DNA from: an uncultured Candidatus Melainabacteria bacterium
GTDB lineage: Bacteria; Cyanobacteriota; Vampirovibrionia; Gastranaerophilales; Gastranaerophilaceae
Length of the DNA: 5,583 bases
Direction: 5' to 3'
Assembly (NCBI GenBank): GCA_934675225.1
Contig: CAKUQA010000102.1
Coordinates: 1 to 5,583, forward strand
Of this stretch, positions 1-4,801 are shown one piece after another. The translations under genes and the position numbers were made by a program. Under the pieces are notes generated by a model, which made no database searches, was not told the origin of the DNA, and was given only the letters and a program-made list of their open reading frames with translations. Every line of letters starts with the position of its first letter. The stretch's first letter is position 1.

Positions 1-140
1 TTAACCTCATTTAAAACATTATTCCAAACACTTTTATTTTGATTTATCTTTTTCAAATCGTCTGCAGATAAATTCAACTTCTGTGCAATAGTTTGAGTAA
101 TACCTTGACCACCAGTCATTTTAAGTGTAACTGAACCCAT
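1..140 (-). CDS. N-terminal fragment of unknown protein, LysM-like start (runs off left edge)
   Basis: Reading leftward from the ATG at 138-140, the frame is open for 46 codons to the window edge, so only the N-terminus is visible. It begins MGSVTLKMTGGQGITQTIA, with no signal peptide or membrane span. The start is well supported: AGGAGAG lies 6 bases upstream of the ATG, and a promoter with a perfect TATAAT sits about 100 bases further up. Residues 13-33 (GITQTIAQKLNLSADDLKKIN) loosely follow the LysM pattern, in which a short helix with IA is followed by a hydrophobic-Ser-x-x-[DE]-L-x-x-x-N segment. The usual leading G-D-T/S is absent, so this is a suggestion only. A LysM protein would bind peptidoglycan; without an export signal it could also be a phage-tail-like or cytoplasmic protein. 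It is separated from cysK by 185 bases and its own promoter, so it is probably not in the same operon. Function unknown. Confidence 0.7.
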   Translation of the reverse strand, partial: MGSVTLKMTGGQGITQTIAQKLNLSADDLKKINQNKSVWNNVLNEV

Positions 141-241
141 AATGCTCTCCTGTTTTTATCTCTCGTATATATATAAAAACAATCGCGCAGCGAAAATTTC
201 AAAAAACAAGACAAAATTCCCCATATCATATCATATCATTG

Positions 242-271
242 ATTATACTTGCCTTTTAGCCTACTTTGCAA
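242..271 (-). promoter_or_regulatory. sigma70-type promoter for the gene starting at 140
   Basis: On the minus strand TTGCAA (266-271) is followed after 18 bases by a perfect TATAAT (242-247). Transcription would start near 235, giving a leader of about 95 bases before the ATG at 140. The leader contains three copies of ATATC (plus-strand sense, 223-237) and a small 4-bp hairpin at 183-193. No riboswitch-like structure was recognised. Confidence 0.6.
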
Positions 272-325
272 TATTTACAAAACTTTACACAAAATAAATT
301 TACAATCGATTTAACAAGCAAATTA

Positions 326-1249
326 TTACAAATTGTTAAATAAAACACTGGATAAATAACGTTCACCTGTATCCGGTAAAATTACAACTATTAATTTATC
401 CTTGTTTTCAGTTTTTTTAGCCTGCTCAATAGCTGCAAACATTGCAGCTCCGGAAGATATACCACAAAAAATACCTTCTTTTTTAGCCAACAATCGAGCC
501 ATTTCAATAGCATCTTCATCTTTAACAGGCATAATTTCATCAACAACATTTTTATCAAAATTCTTTGGAATAAAATTTGCACCAATCCCTTGAATACCGT
601 GACCACTCGGTTGTCCACCTGCAAGAACCTGAGATTTAAATGGTTCTACTGCAATAATTTTTATATTTGAATTTTTATGTTTCAACGTTCTCCCAATACC
701 GGAAACTGTTCCACCAGTTCCAACTCCAGCGATAACCATATCAACTTTTCCATCTGTATCGCGCCAAATTTCTTCTGCAGTCGTTTTTTCATGAATTTCA
801 GGGTTAGCAGGATTGTCAAACTGCATTGGAACAAATGAATTTTTTATTTCTTTACTTAATTCTATTGCCTTATCAACAGCACCTTTCATCCCCTTAGCTC
901 CTTCCGTAAGAACGAGTTCAGCACCAAATGCCTTCATTAACTTTCTTCGTTCAACACTCATTGTTTCAGGCATAGTAAAAATAACTCTATAACCTTTCAC
1001 TGCACACGCAAGAGCTAATCCAACCCCCATATTACCACTCGTTGGTTCTATTATAACAGAATCTTTATTTATAAAACCTTTTTGCTCAGCTGCTTCAATC
1101 ATATTCAAAGCCGGTCTGTCTTTAATTGAACCGGCAGGATTAAAACTCTCCACTTTTGCAACAACTTCTGCAACACCTTGATTTAACTTATTAATCTTTA
1201 CCAACGGAGTATCTCCGATTAATTTTAAAATATTTTCAGCAATTTTCAT
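326..1249 (-). CDS. cysK: Cysteine synthase (O-acetylserine sulfhydrylase), PLP-dependent
   Basis: This cytoplasmic fold-type II PLP enzyme makes L-cysteine from O-acetyl-L-serine and sulfide, the last step of sulfate/sulfide assimilation. The product is 307 residues, the normal family length (about 300-320). The PLP lysine is K43 in NPAGSIKDR. The substrate-carboxylate loop is TSGNMG (residues 70-75; the commonest form is TSGNTG). The QFDNPANPEIH segment typical of CysK is present, followed by the phosphate-binding glycine loop GTGGTVSG and a C-terminal GISSGAA motif. I chose the ATG at 1247-1249: AGAGG lies 7 bases upstream, whereas a TTG two codons earlier would sit only 2 bases from it. 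The gene stands alone with its own promoter; no cysE or sulfur regulator is visible. CysM or a cystathionine beta-synthase-like paralog is a less likely alternative. No terminator hairpin was seen downstream. Confidence 0.93.
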   Translation of the reverse strand: MKIAENILKLIGDTPLVKINKLNQGVAEVVAKVESFNPAGSIKDRPALNMIEAAEQKGFINKDSVIIEPTSGNMGVGLALACAVKGYRVIFTMPETMSVERRKLMKAFGAELVLTEGAKGMKGAVDKAIELSKEIKNSFVPMQFDNPANPEIHEKTTAEEIWRDTDGKVDMVIAGVGTGGTVSGIGRTLKHKNSNIKIIAVEPFKSQVLAGGQPSGHGIQGIGANFIPKNFDKNVVDEIMPVKDEDAIEMARLLAKKEGIFCGISSGAAMFAAIEQAKKTENKDKLIVVILPDTGERYLSSVLFNNL

Positions 1250-1256
1250 AACCAAA

Positions 1257-1280
1257 CCTCTTTTCGTGACAATTATAGCA
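1257..1280 (-). promoter_or_regulatory. Extended -10 promoter and RBS of cysK
   Basis: The minus strand reads TGCTATAAT across 1272-1280, a perfect -10 hexamer with the TGn extension. The -35 region is poor (T-rich, no good TTGACA match), which fits an extended -10 promoter. Transcription would start near 1265, leaving a leader of only about 16 bases containing the AGAGG ribosome site at 1257-1261. A leader this short leaves no room for a riboswitch, so leader-based sulfur control is unlikely. Confidence 0.6.
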
Positions 1281-1435
1281 TTAGTATAGGAAAAAGAAAA
1301 GACTATAAGGGATTAAGGATATAGAGTAAAACTTTAGTGAAAAGTGTAAAGACATTATCAGATAAATCCCTTTCTTGCATATTTCCGACACTTCTAATCT
1401 TACCCTCGACCTAATTGTTAGTTTACTCTCTCTAA

Positions 1436-1456
1436 CTCTCCCTAACCGAGGGAGAG
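1436..1456. repeat. Perfect 8-bp palindrome, CTCTCCCT arms
   Basis: CTCTCCCT (1436-1443) pairs perfectly with AGGGAGAG (1449-1456) across a 5-base loop. There is no T-run on either side, so it is not a terminator for any gene here. The same CTCTC/GAGAG theme recurs at 1508-1528 and 1676-1800, which suggests related repeat elements. Confidence 0.65.
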
Positions 1457-1470
1457 AATATAATTGATAG

Positions 1471-1491
1471 ACTCTGAATCAAGTTCAGAGT
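1471..1491. repeat. Perfect 8-bp palindrome, ACTCTGAA-TCAAG-TTCAGAGT
   Basis: ACTCTGAA (1471-1478) pairs with TTCAGAGT (1484-1491) over the loop TCAAG. The word order CTGAA, then CAAG, then TTCAG, with TGAC following, matches a widespread type of short intergenic palindrome in bacterial genomes. That resemblance is from memory and not searched. It lacks a T-tract, so a REP-like element fits better than a terminator. Confidence 0.65.
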
Positions 1492-1507
1492 GACTGTAAC
1501 TATTTTA

Positions 1508-1528
1508 CTCTCGCCCCTTCGGGGAGAG
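1508..1528. repeat. GC-rich hairpin CCCC-TTC-GGGG with CTCT/AGAG outer stem
   Basis: CTCT (1508-1511) and AGAG (1525-1528) form an outer stem. CCCC (1514-1517) and GGGG (1521-1524) form an inner stem over a TTC loop, with a CG bulge on the left side. No T-run follows. It marks the left edge of the GC-rich segment. Confidence 0.55.
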
Positions 1529-1646
1529 CGGATTTGCGGACGGACGGAGTGCAACGAGTCCGGATAGCGAGCAGATGGAGTAAACTGTAACTGTGTTACT
1601 TTTGCGGAACTCTGTGAGCGTGGAGCAAATACAAGACAGAGAGTAG

Positions 1647-1661
1647 GCGTTTGAGCAACGC
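1647..1661. repeat. Small hairpin GCGTT-TGAGC-AACGC
   Basis: A perfect 5-bp stem (1647-1651 with 1657-1661) and 5-base loop lie inside the GC-rich segment. A second weak stem, CGGAC (1541-1545) with GTCCG (1558-1562), lies in the same segment. Both are short enough to be chance and are listed because they cluster with the other palindromes. Confidence 0.35.
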
Positions 1662-1717
1662 GAATTACGCATACGAGAGAGGGGTATCTTGATTCAGGGT
1701 TATCAATACTGATTTTG

Positions 1718-1754
1718 ACCCCTCACCCTACCCTCTCCCACAAAGGGCGAGGGG
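1718..1754. repeat. CCCTC/GAGGG palindromic repeat
   Basis: CCCTC-T-CCC (1731-1739) pairs with GGG-C-GAGGG (1745-1753) around the loop ACAAA, giving 8 pairs with one mismatch. Just left of it, ACCCCTC (1718-1724) is the exact reverse complement of GAGGGGT at 1679-1685. This is the best match in the window to the common CCCTCACCC...GAGGG class of intergenic repeat. Confidence 0.55.
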
Positions 1755-1855
1755 AAAGTTCATTATGTTTCAGCTTTATTTCAACATGCCCCCCCTCTCT
1801 TGAATTTGGCAACATAAATACCACAATAGCGGAATGAACAATAACTTATTTAATC

Positions 1856-1887
1856 AAAAACGGGCTGATAAAATTATCAACCCGTTT
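1856..1887 (-). terminator. Rho-independent terminator of the sigma/anti-sigma/LTXXQ operon
   Basis: On the minus strand AAACGGG-T-TGATAA pairs with TTATCA-G-CCCGTTT over a 2-base loop. The one plus-strand mismatch (C1865/A1880) becomes a G-U pair in the minus-strand RNA, so the stem is continuous at 14 pairs. It runs directly into a U tract. It lies 22 bases past the stop codon of the gene ending at 1910. The orientation is therefore minus. Confidence 0.88.
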
Positions 1888-1909
1888 ACATATATATTTG
1901 ATTATATCT

Positions 1910-2491
1910 CTATTCTGCTTCCGGAGGTGGAGGTGGAACTTGTCCATCCGGTCTTGGTCCAAATGGCGGACAAGGGCATTTTTTATGTTCTTTTTCAAAC
2001 TTTTTACGTCCTTCATCCTTCATTTTTTTCAATTCTTTCAATTGTTTTGATGTTAGAATTGATTCAAACTCTTTCATATTCTGCATACGCAATTCATGCA
2101 TTCCACGTTTTAGAGCTGTAATTTCTTTTTGTAATTGTTCAATTTGTGCTTGTTTATCACGTTCTAACAATTTTGATTTTTTAATACCTTCAATTTCACC
2201 TTTTTTCTCATGCAATTTTGCCATTAAAGGTTTAATTTGTTCTGCACCTTTTTTGCGAATTGCTTCGGCTTTAGCTTTTTGTTCATCTGTCAATTTCAAA
2301 CGTTTTTCAAATTCAGCATTACGTTTTGCAAAATCAGGACCTTTTGGAGGTTTTTGACAATTACAAGGAGCTTTTTTAGCGCAATTGCATTGAGGTTTTC
2401 CACAGTTGCAAGGAGCTTTTGTATCAGCAAAACAAACTGTTGCAGATGCAAACATCAATATGCTTGCCATAATAAGTGATTTTTTTAACAT
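1910..2491 (-). CDS. Exported LTXXQ (Spy/CpxP-like) protein with CxC cysteine clusters
   Basis: This 193-residue protein has a signal peptide (residues 1-22, cleaved after CFA, type I) and a helical charged core with two LTxxQ-type motifs, LTDEQ (67-71) and LTSKQ (146-150). That spacing is typical of the periplasmic Spy/CpxP/ZraP/CnrX superfamily, whose members act as chaperones or metal and stress sensors. Before the core are three CNC pairs (C28/C30, C35/C37, C43/C45) in near-repeats of APCNC; after it come CPC (C172/C174) and a proline-rich tail ending PPPPPEAE. Eight mature cysteines in CxC pairs could bind metal or cycle as disulfides; this is inference. The start has AAAGGA about 6 bases upstream. 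The gene lies 19 bases downstream of the sigma factor gene and is followed by a terminator, so it is the last gene of that operon. It is a Spy-like superfamily member, not an identified ortholog. Confidence 0.82.
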   Translation of the reverse strand: MLKKSLIMASILMFASATVCFADTKAPCNCGKPQCNCAKKAPCNCQKPPKGPDFAKRNAEFEKRLKLTDEQKAKAEAIRKKGAEQIKPLMAKLHEKKGEIEGIKKSKLLERDKQAQIEQLQKEITALKRGMHELRMQNMKEFESILTSKQLKELKKMKDEGRKKFEKEHKKCPCPPFGPRPDGQVPPPPPEAE

Positions 2492-2510
2492 GTAACATCC
2501 TTTCTTATTT

Positions 2511-3008
2511 TTATAGTAAATCTTGTAACTTTATCGCTAATTCTTTTTTTGCATTATAAAGTCTTGACTTTATTGTTCCTACCGGACATTTTAGTTTAAA
2601 TGCCGCTTCTTCATACGTATAACCGTATATTTCACACAGCATTACTACTTCTTTAAATTTTGGTTTTAAACTTTCTATAGCTGCTGTAATCGTTTTTTGT
2701 CTGTCATTTGTAATCACTCTGAGCTCTGGAGTTGATTTTTTATCTTTAATTGTGTTCAAAACATTATCATCCGGAGTCAATGCATCTTGATTGCGTTTCT
2801 GAACAGATTTTAGATAATCTTTTGAAACATTTTTGGCAATAGTATTTATCCAGCTCTTAAAACTCCCTTGCTCTTTATACTTTTCGGAGTTTTTCCAAAC
2901 TTTTATATATACTTCTTGCTCTAAATCTTCGTTATTTTCTTTTGTAATAAGTTTTATAATACTTTTTACATTATTTTGGTTGGTCTTAATAATTTCTTTA
3001 AAATCCAT
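2511..3008 (-). CDS. ECF (group 4) RNA polymerase sigma factor
   Basis: The product is 165 residues, the usual size for an ECF sigma factor, which redirects RNA polymerase to a small regulon. Region 2 (about residues 6-72) includes EDLEQEVYIKVWKN (core binding), then GSFKSWINTIAKN (-10 recognition). A variable linker (about 73-106) follows, and region 4 (about 107-165) carries LKPKFKEVVMLCEIYGYTYE followed by the helix-turn-helix AAFKLKCPVGTIKSRLYNAK, which reads the -35. Regions 1.1 and 3 are absent, as expected. The ATG is 3 bases after the stop of the anti-sigma gene, with GGTGGA as a modest ribosome site inside that gene's 3' end, so translation is probably coupled. Transcription is from the promoter upstream of the anti-sigma gene, possibly also self-activated. 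ECF subgroup not assigned. Confidence 0.93.
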   Translation of the reverse strand: MDFKEIIKTNQNNVKSIIKLITKENNEDLEQEVYIKVWKNSEKYKEQGSFKSWINTIAKNVSKDYLKSVQKRNQDALTPDDNVLNTIKDKKSTPELRVITNDRQKTITAAIESLKPKFKEVVMLCEIYGYTYEEAAFKLKCPVGTIKSRLYNAKKELAIKLQDLL

Positions 3009-3011
3009 TAA

Positions 3012-3356
3012 CTATTCCACCATTAACAACCCATATGAATCCACAGGGAAACCTAAATCTTCCGCACTTAATGTTGTCCCGTATCTTAAAATATCCGAAA
3101 CATCAGAATTTAAGTTTACAACACCTAGGACTGTTCCGCTGAAAAGAATTGCAAATATTGCACACGCCATTTTCAGTCTTGCAAACTTCTTCCTTTTTTG
3201 AACATAATACGGTTTTACTTCCGCTAACAAACTCGAAACCTTATCCATTTTTTCCTGTTCTTTTTGGCAATCCGGACATGATTTCAAATGAGATTTCATC
3301 ATTTCTTCATCACCGAAAGTAAATATAGCTTCGTATTTATTGCATTTTTCTGTCAT
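3012..3356 (-). CDS. Membrane anti-sigma factor with zinc-finger (HxxxCxxC) motif
   Basis: This 114-residue protein carries the zinc-binding anti-sigma signature HLKSCPDC (H23, C27, C30), with C5 as the probable fourth ligand. A basic stretch (KRKK, 54-57) follows, then one membrane span (about 61-81), leaving about 33 residues outside. In this family the N-terminal domain wraps the sigma factor in the cytoplasm and the outer part receives the signal or is proteolysed. The outer tail is short and lacks a recognisable sensor domain, so sensing may need a partner, plausibly the exported LTXXQ protein encoded two genes downstream. The start is supported by AGAGG (3365-3369) 8 bases upstream. It is the first gene of the operon; anti-sigma before sigma is the less common order. 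Confidence 0.88.
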   Translation of the reverse strand: MTEKCNKYEAIFTFGDEEMMKSHLKSCPDCQKEQEKMDKVSSLLAEVKPYYVQKRKKFARLKMACAIFAILFSGTVLGVVNLNSDVSDILRYGTTLSAEDLGFPVDSYGLLMVE

Positions 3357-3377
3357 TTGTTTAACCTCTATATCTAT

Positions 3378-3403
3378 ATAACGATAACGAAATTAAAAAG
3401 TTC
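3378..3403 (-). promoter_or_regulatory. Candidate ECF-type (autoregulatory) promoter of the anti-sigma/sigma operon
   Basis: On the minus strand GAACTT (3398-3403) is followed after 14 bases by CGTTAT (3378-3383). CGTTAT is the second of two tandem copies (3378-3389). Many ECF promoters have a GAAC-type -35 and a CGTT- or TC-type -10 with a spacer near 15-16. Transcription would start close to 3370, just ahead of the AGAGG ribosome site. This is a pattern match in AT-rich DNA and remains tentative. Confidence 0.3.
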
Positions 3404-3430
3404 ATTTCTGATAAAAAAATTTTGTATTAT
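3401..3430 (+). promoter_or_regulatory. Weak candidate promoter for the plus-strand paralog operon
   Basis: On the plus strand TTCATT (3401-3406) and TATTAT (3425-3430) are 18 bases apart, about 65 bases before the ATG at 3497. It overlaps the minus-strand promoter, so the two directions could interfere. The match is mediocre and the region is AT-rich enough for chance hits. Confidence 0.25.
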
Positions 3431-3457
3431 TATAACAAATGTTCACAAAACTAGCAA
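3429..3457 (-). promoter_or_regulatory. sigma70-type promoter of the anti-sigma/sigma/LTXXQ operon
   Basis: On the minus strand TTGCTA (3452-3457) is followed after 17 bases by TATAAT (3429-3434), preceded by TG as an extended -10. This is the best housekeeping promoter in the divergent region. It would give a leader of about 65 bases that runs through the candidate ECF site. A basal promoter upstream of an autoregulated one is a common arrangement for sigma/anti-sigma operons. Confidence 0.6.
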
Positions 3458-3496
3458 AAAAAATTTTTTACGGTTTTTGTATGCACGAGACAAAAA

Positions 3497-4132
3497 ATGG
3501 CAAATTTTCAAAGTATCAAAAATATATGTAAAAAGCTCGGAGAGAACAACAAGCCGACATACGTAGTTATGTCTATTGCGGCTGTAAAAGGGATTTGTCG
3601 TCCAACATTTACAATGATGGACAAAACAGAAAAGCCTGAAACAAAAAAATATACAGCCTTGCGAGAAGGTTTAACAGAAGCTATTGCAATTCCTGTTTAC
3701 TGGGCATGTGGAGAAATTGCAGGAAAACTAGGGAAATATGTTGTCTCAAAAGACATGGATAAAAAAATAGCTGCTCTTGAAAAAGAAGGAAAAACATACA
3801 CTCAAGAAGCTAAAGACGAAATGAAAACCGCAGCCATAAAAAAAGGAAAAACCGGTTTAATGTTCATTGGGGTTTGTACTGCTGCGCTATTTATAATTCC
3901 GGCTGTTTGCTCCGCAGTAATAAAACCTGTTATGGATGCTATAGGACTAAAAGCTCCACATGATAATAAAAAAACTAAAAAGCTTGATATAAAAGAGGGA
4001 GGTCAAGAAAACATTCCACAACCTCCAAAAATTTCTAACAACATTCAGCCGGTCAAACCGATTGAAAAACCTCAAATGTCAGATTTTTATACATCACATA
4101 AAATAGGTGGAATGAAAGTAGGTGGCGTATGA
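3497..4132 (+). CDS. Unknown two-span membrane protein, paralog A
   Basis: I do not recognise a named family. The 211-residue product has a conserved-looking block at residues 34-70, in order CRPTF, D42, P47, TKKY (49-52), then a hydrophobic helix (about 59-78). A charged helical spacer (80-118) follows, then a strong membrane helix (119-142) ending IKPVMDAIG. The tail (about 153-211) is hydrophilic and rich in Lys, Pro and Gln, with a basic, glycine-containing end (KIGGMKVGGV). The next gene encodes a protein with the same two blocks, aligned without gaps, so the genes arose by duplication. The start has only a weak ribosome site (CGAGA at 3486-3490). The last codons overlap the next gene as ATGA, indicating translational coupling. 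There is no signal peptide, enzyme motif or export lipobox. A membrane structural or scaffolding role is conceivable, but nothing in the sequence proves one. Confidence 0.8.
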   Translation: MANFQSIKNICKKLGENNKPTYVVMSIAAVKGICRPTFTMMDKTEKPETKKYTALREGLTEAIAIPVYWACGEIAGKLGKYVVSKDMDKKIAALEKEGKTYTQEAKDEMKTAAIKKGKTGLMFIGVCTAALFIIPAVCSAVIKPVMDAIGLKAPHDNKKTKKLDIKEGGQENIPQPPKISNNIQPVKPIEKPQMSDFYTSHKIGGMKVGGV

Positions 4133-4761
4133 TTTCAGCAATTTCAAGAGTTATTACAAATCCTACACTAGTAAGTGTCGCTCAAAACACAAACGCTTCC
4201 GTAGCAAGTGAAACAGTTCTAAAATCTATTGGCAGACCTGGGTTCATTCTTATTGATAATGACATTGACCCTGCGACAAAAAAATATGCAGCAGCAAAAG
4301 AATTTTTATACCAAGCAACCTGTTTAGCTATATATATGGCACTTGTTGGTCCTGTTTTTAAAGCCGGAGCCTTTAAAGTTGCGAAAAATTATATCTACAA
4401 AGGTTCAGAAGGTTTTAACAAATTCCATAGTATGAAAGAATATCTTGCATATCACAAACTTGCAGATAAATCATTAACAAACAGAACAGCATCTCTATCA
4501 AAAGATCATTCAAAGTTCAAATTTGAACATGATAATCTTAGAAAAGACTTATTAAACAACAAAACACCAGAAAAATATCCACACATAAAAGGTGCAATAG
4601 AATTAGGTAGTACAATTGGTTCAGTACTAGGTTTGGCAATTTTAGCTCCGCAAGTAAGCCATGCCTTTATTCACCCAGCATTGAGATTTTTAGGAATGGA
4701 ACAAAAGAAACCGACAGAAACACCTCAATCTGAACCAAAACATATTAATACGAAAGCTTAA
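4129..4761 (+). CDS. Unknown two-span membrane protein, paralog B
   Basis: This 210-residue protein is the neighbour's paralog. Block 1 (35-71) has GRPGF, D43, P48, TKKY (50-53), A55, E58, L60, A63, Y69 and A71, each exactly one position after its equivalent in paralog A. Block 2 (174-189), P-x-V-x-x-A-x-I-x-P ending in FLG, matches A at a constant offset of 39. The extra 38 residues fall in the spacer between helices, which is His/Lys/Asn-rich and probably helical (about 92-152). Membrane helices are about 59-80 and 156-175. The hydrophilic tail is shorter (about 20 residues). AGGTGG (4120-4125) ends 3 bases before the ATG, which overlaps the preceding stop. Duplication followed by divergence suggests a hetero-oligomer, but the function is unknown. 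Confidence 0.82.
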   Translation: MISAISRVITNPTLVSVAQNTNASVASETVLKSIGRPGFILIDNDIDPATKKYAAAKEFLYQATCLAIYMALVGPVFKAGAFKVAKNYIYKGSEGFNKFHSMKEYLAYHKLADKSLTNRTASLSKDHSKFKFEHDNLRKDLLNNKTPEKYPHIKGAIELGSTIGSVLGLAILAPQVSHAFIHPALRFLGMEQKKPTETPQSEPKHINTKA

Positions 4762-4787
4762 AAATACTATACTTTTATTAAGACGAT

Positions 4788-4794
4788 AAAAAGG
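4788..4794 (+). promoter_or_regulatory. RBS of the broken small gene at 4802
   Basis: AAAAAGG ends 7 bases before the ATG at 4802. Proper spacing supports this ATG as a real translation start even though its frame closes after 30 codons. Confidence 0.55.
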
Positions 4795-4801
4795 CAAATT
4801 T

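Larger units (their letters stand above)
1423..1800. repeat. Gene-free mosaic of short palindromes and GC-rich repeat-like DNA
   Basis: The whole gap 1256-1855 holds no convincing gene, and its central 380 bases differ from the rest of the window. They contain at least five hairpins, several flanked by CTCTC/GAGAG or CCCTC/GAGGG arms, and a purine-rich, noticeably GC-richer segment (about 1505-1680) with CGGA- and GCGA-rich words. Arm sequences such as CCCTCACCCTACCCTCTCCC resemble intergenic palindromic (REP-like) repeats found in many bacterial genomes. Short reading frames across it give Arg/Ser-rich low-complexity peptides with no start or RBS context. I see no transposase, tRNA or CRISPR signature. 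The likeliest reading is several interspersed repeats nested or inserted side by side; a structured non-coding RNA is a weaker alternative. Confidence 0.6.

Noticed and set aside
1250..1255. TTG start for cysK two codons upstream of the ATG
   Set aside because: The ribosome site would be only 2 bases away, and the ATG at 1247-1249 has ideal spacing.
1530..1680. tRNA or known structured RNA in the GC-rich block
   Set aside because: There is no T-loop GGTTC motif, no acceptor stem and no CCA end, and the stems found are only about 5 bp. It is left as repeat-like DNA.
1423..1800. CRISPR array or insertion sequence
   Set aside because: The palindromes differ from one another and are unevenly spaced with no constant direct repeat, and there is no transposase frame.
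1834..2121. Open plus-strand frame of 95 codons
   Set aside because: It is antisense to the LTXXQ protein, begins upstream of and runs through that operon's terminator hairpin, and has no RBS. The minus-strand gene is far better supported.
2833..3201. Open plus-strand frame of 122 codons opposite the sigma and anti-sigma genes
   Set aside because: It lies entirely opposite two genes with clear domain motifs and has no recognisable domain or RBS.
3288..3566. Open plus-strand frame of 92 codons crossing the divergent region
   Set aside because: It is antisense to the anti-sigma start, crosses both promoters and overlaps the better-supported gene at 3497 in another frame. Its composition is Phe/Ile/Lys-rich as expected from AT-rich non-coding DNA.
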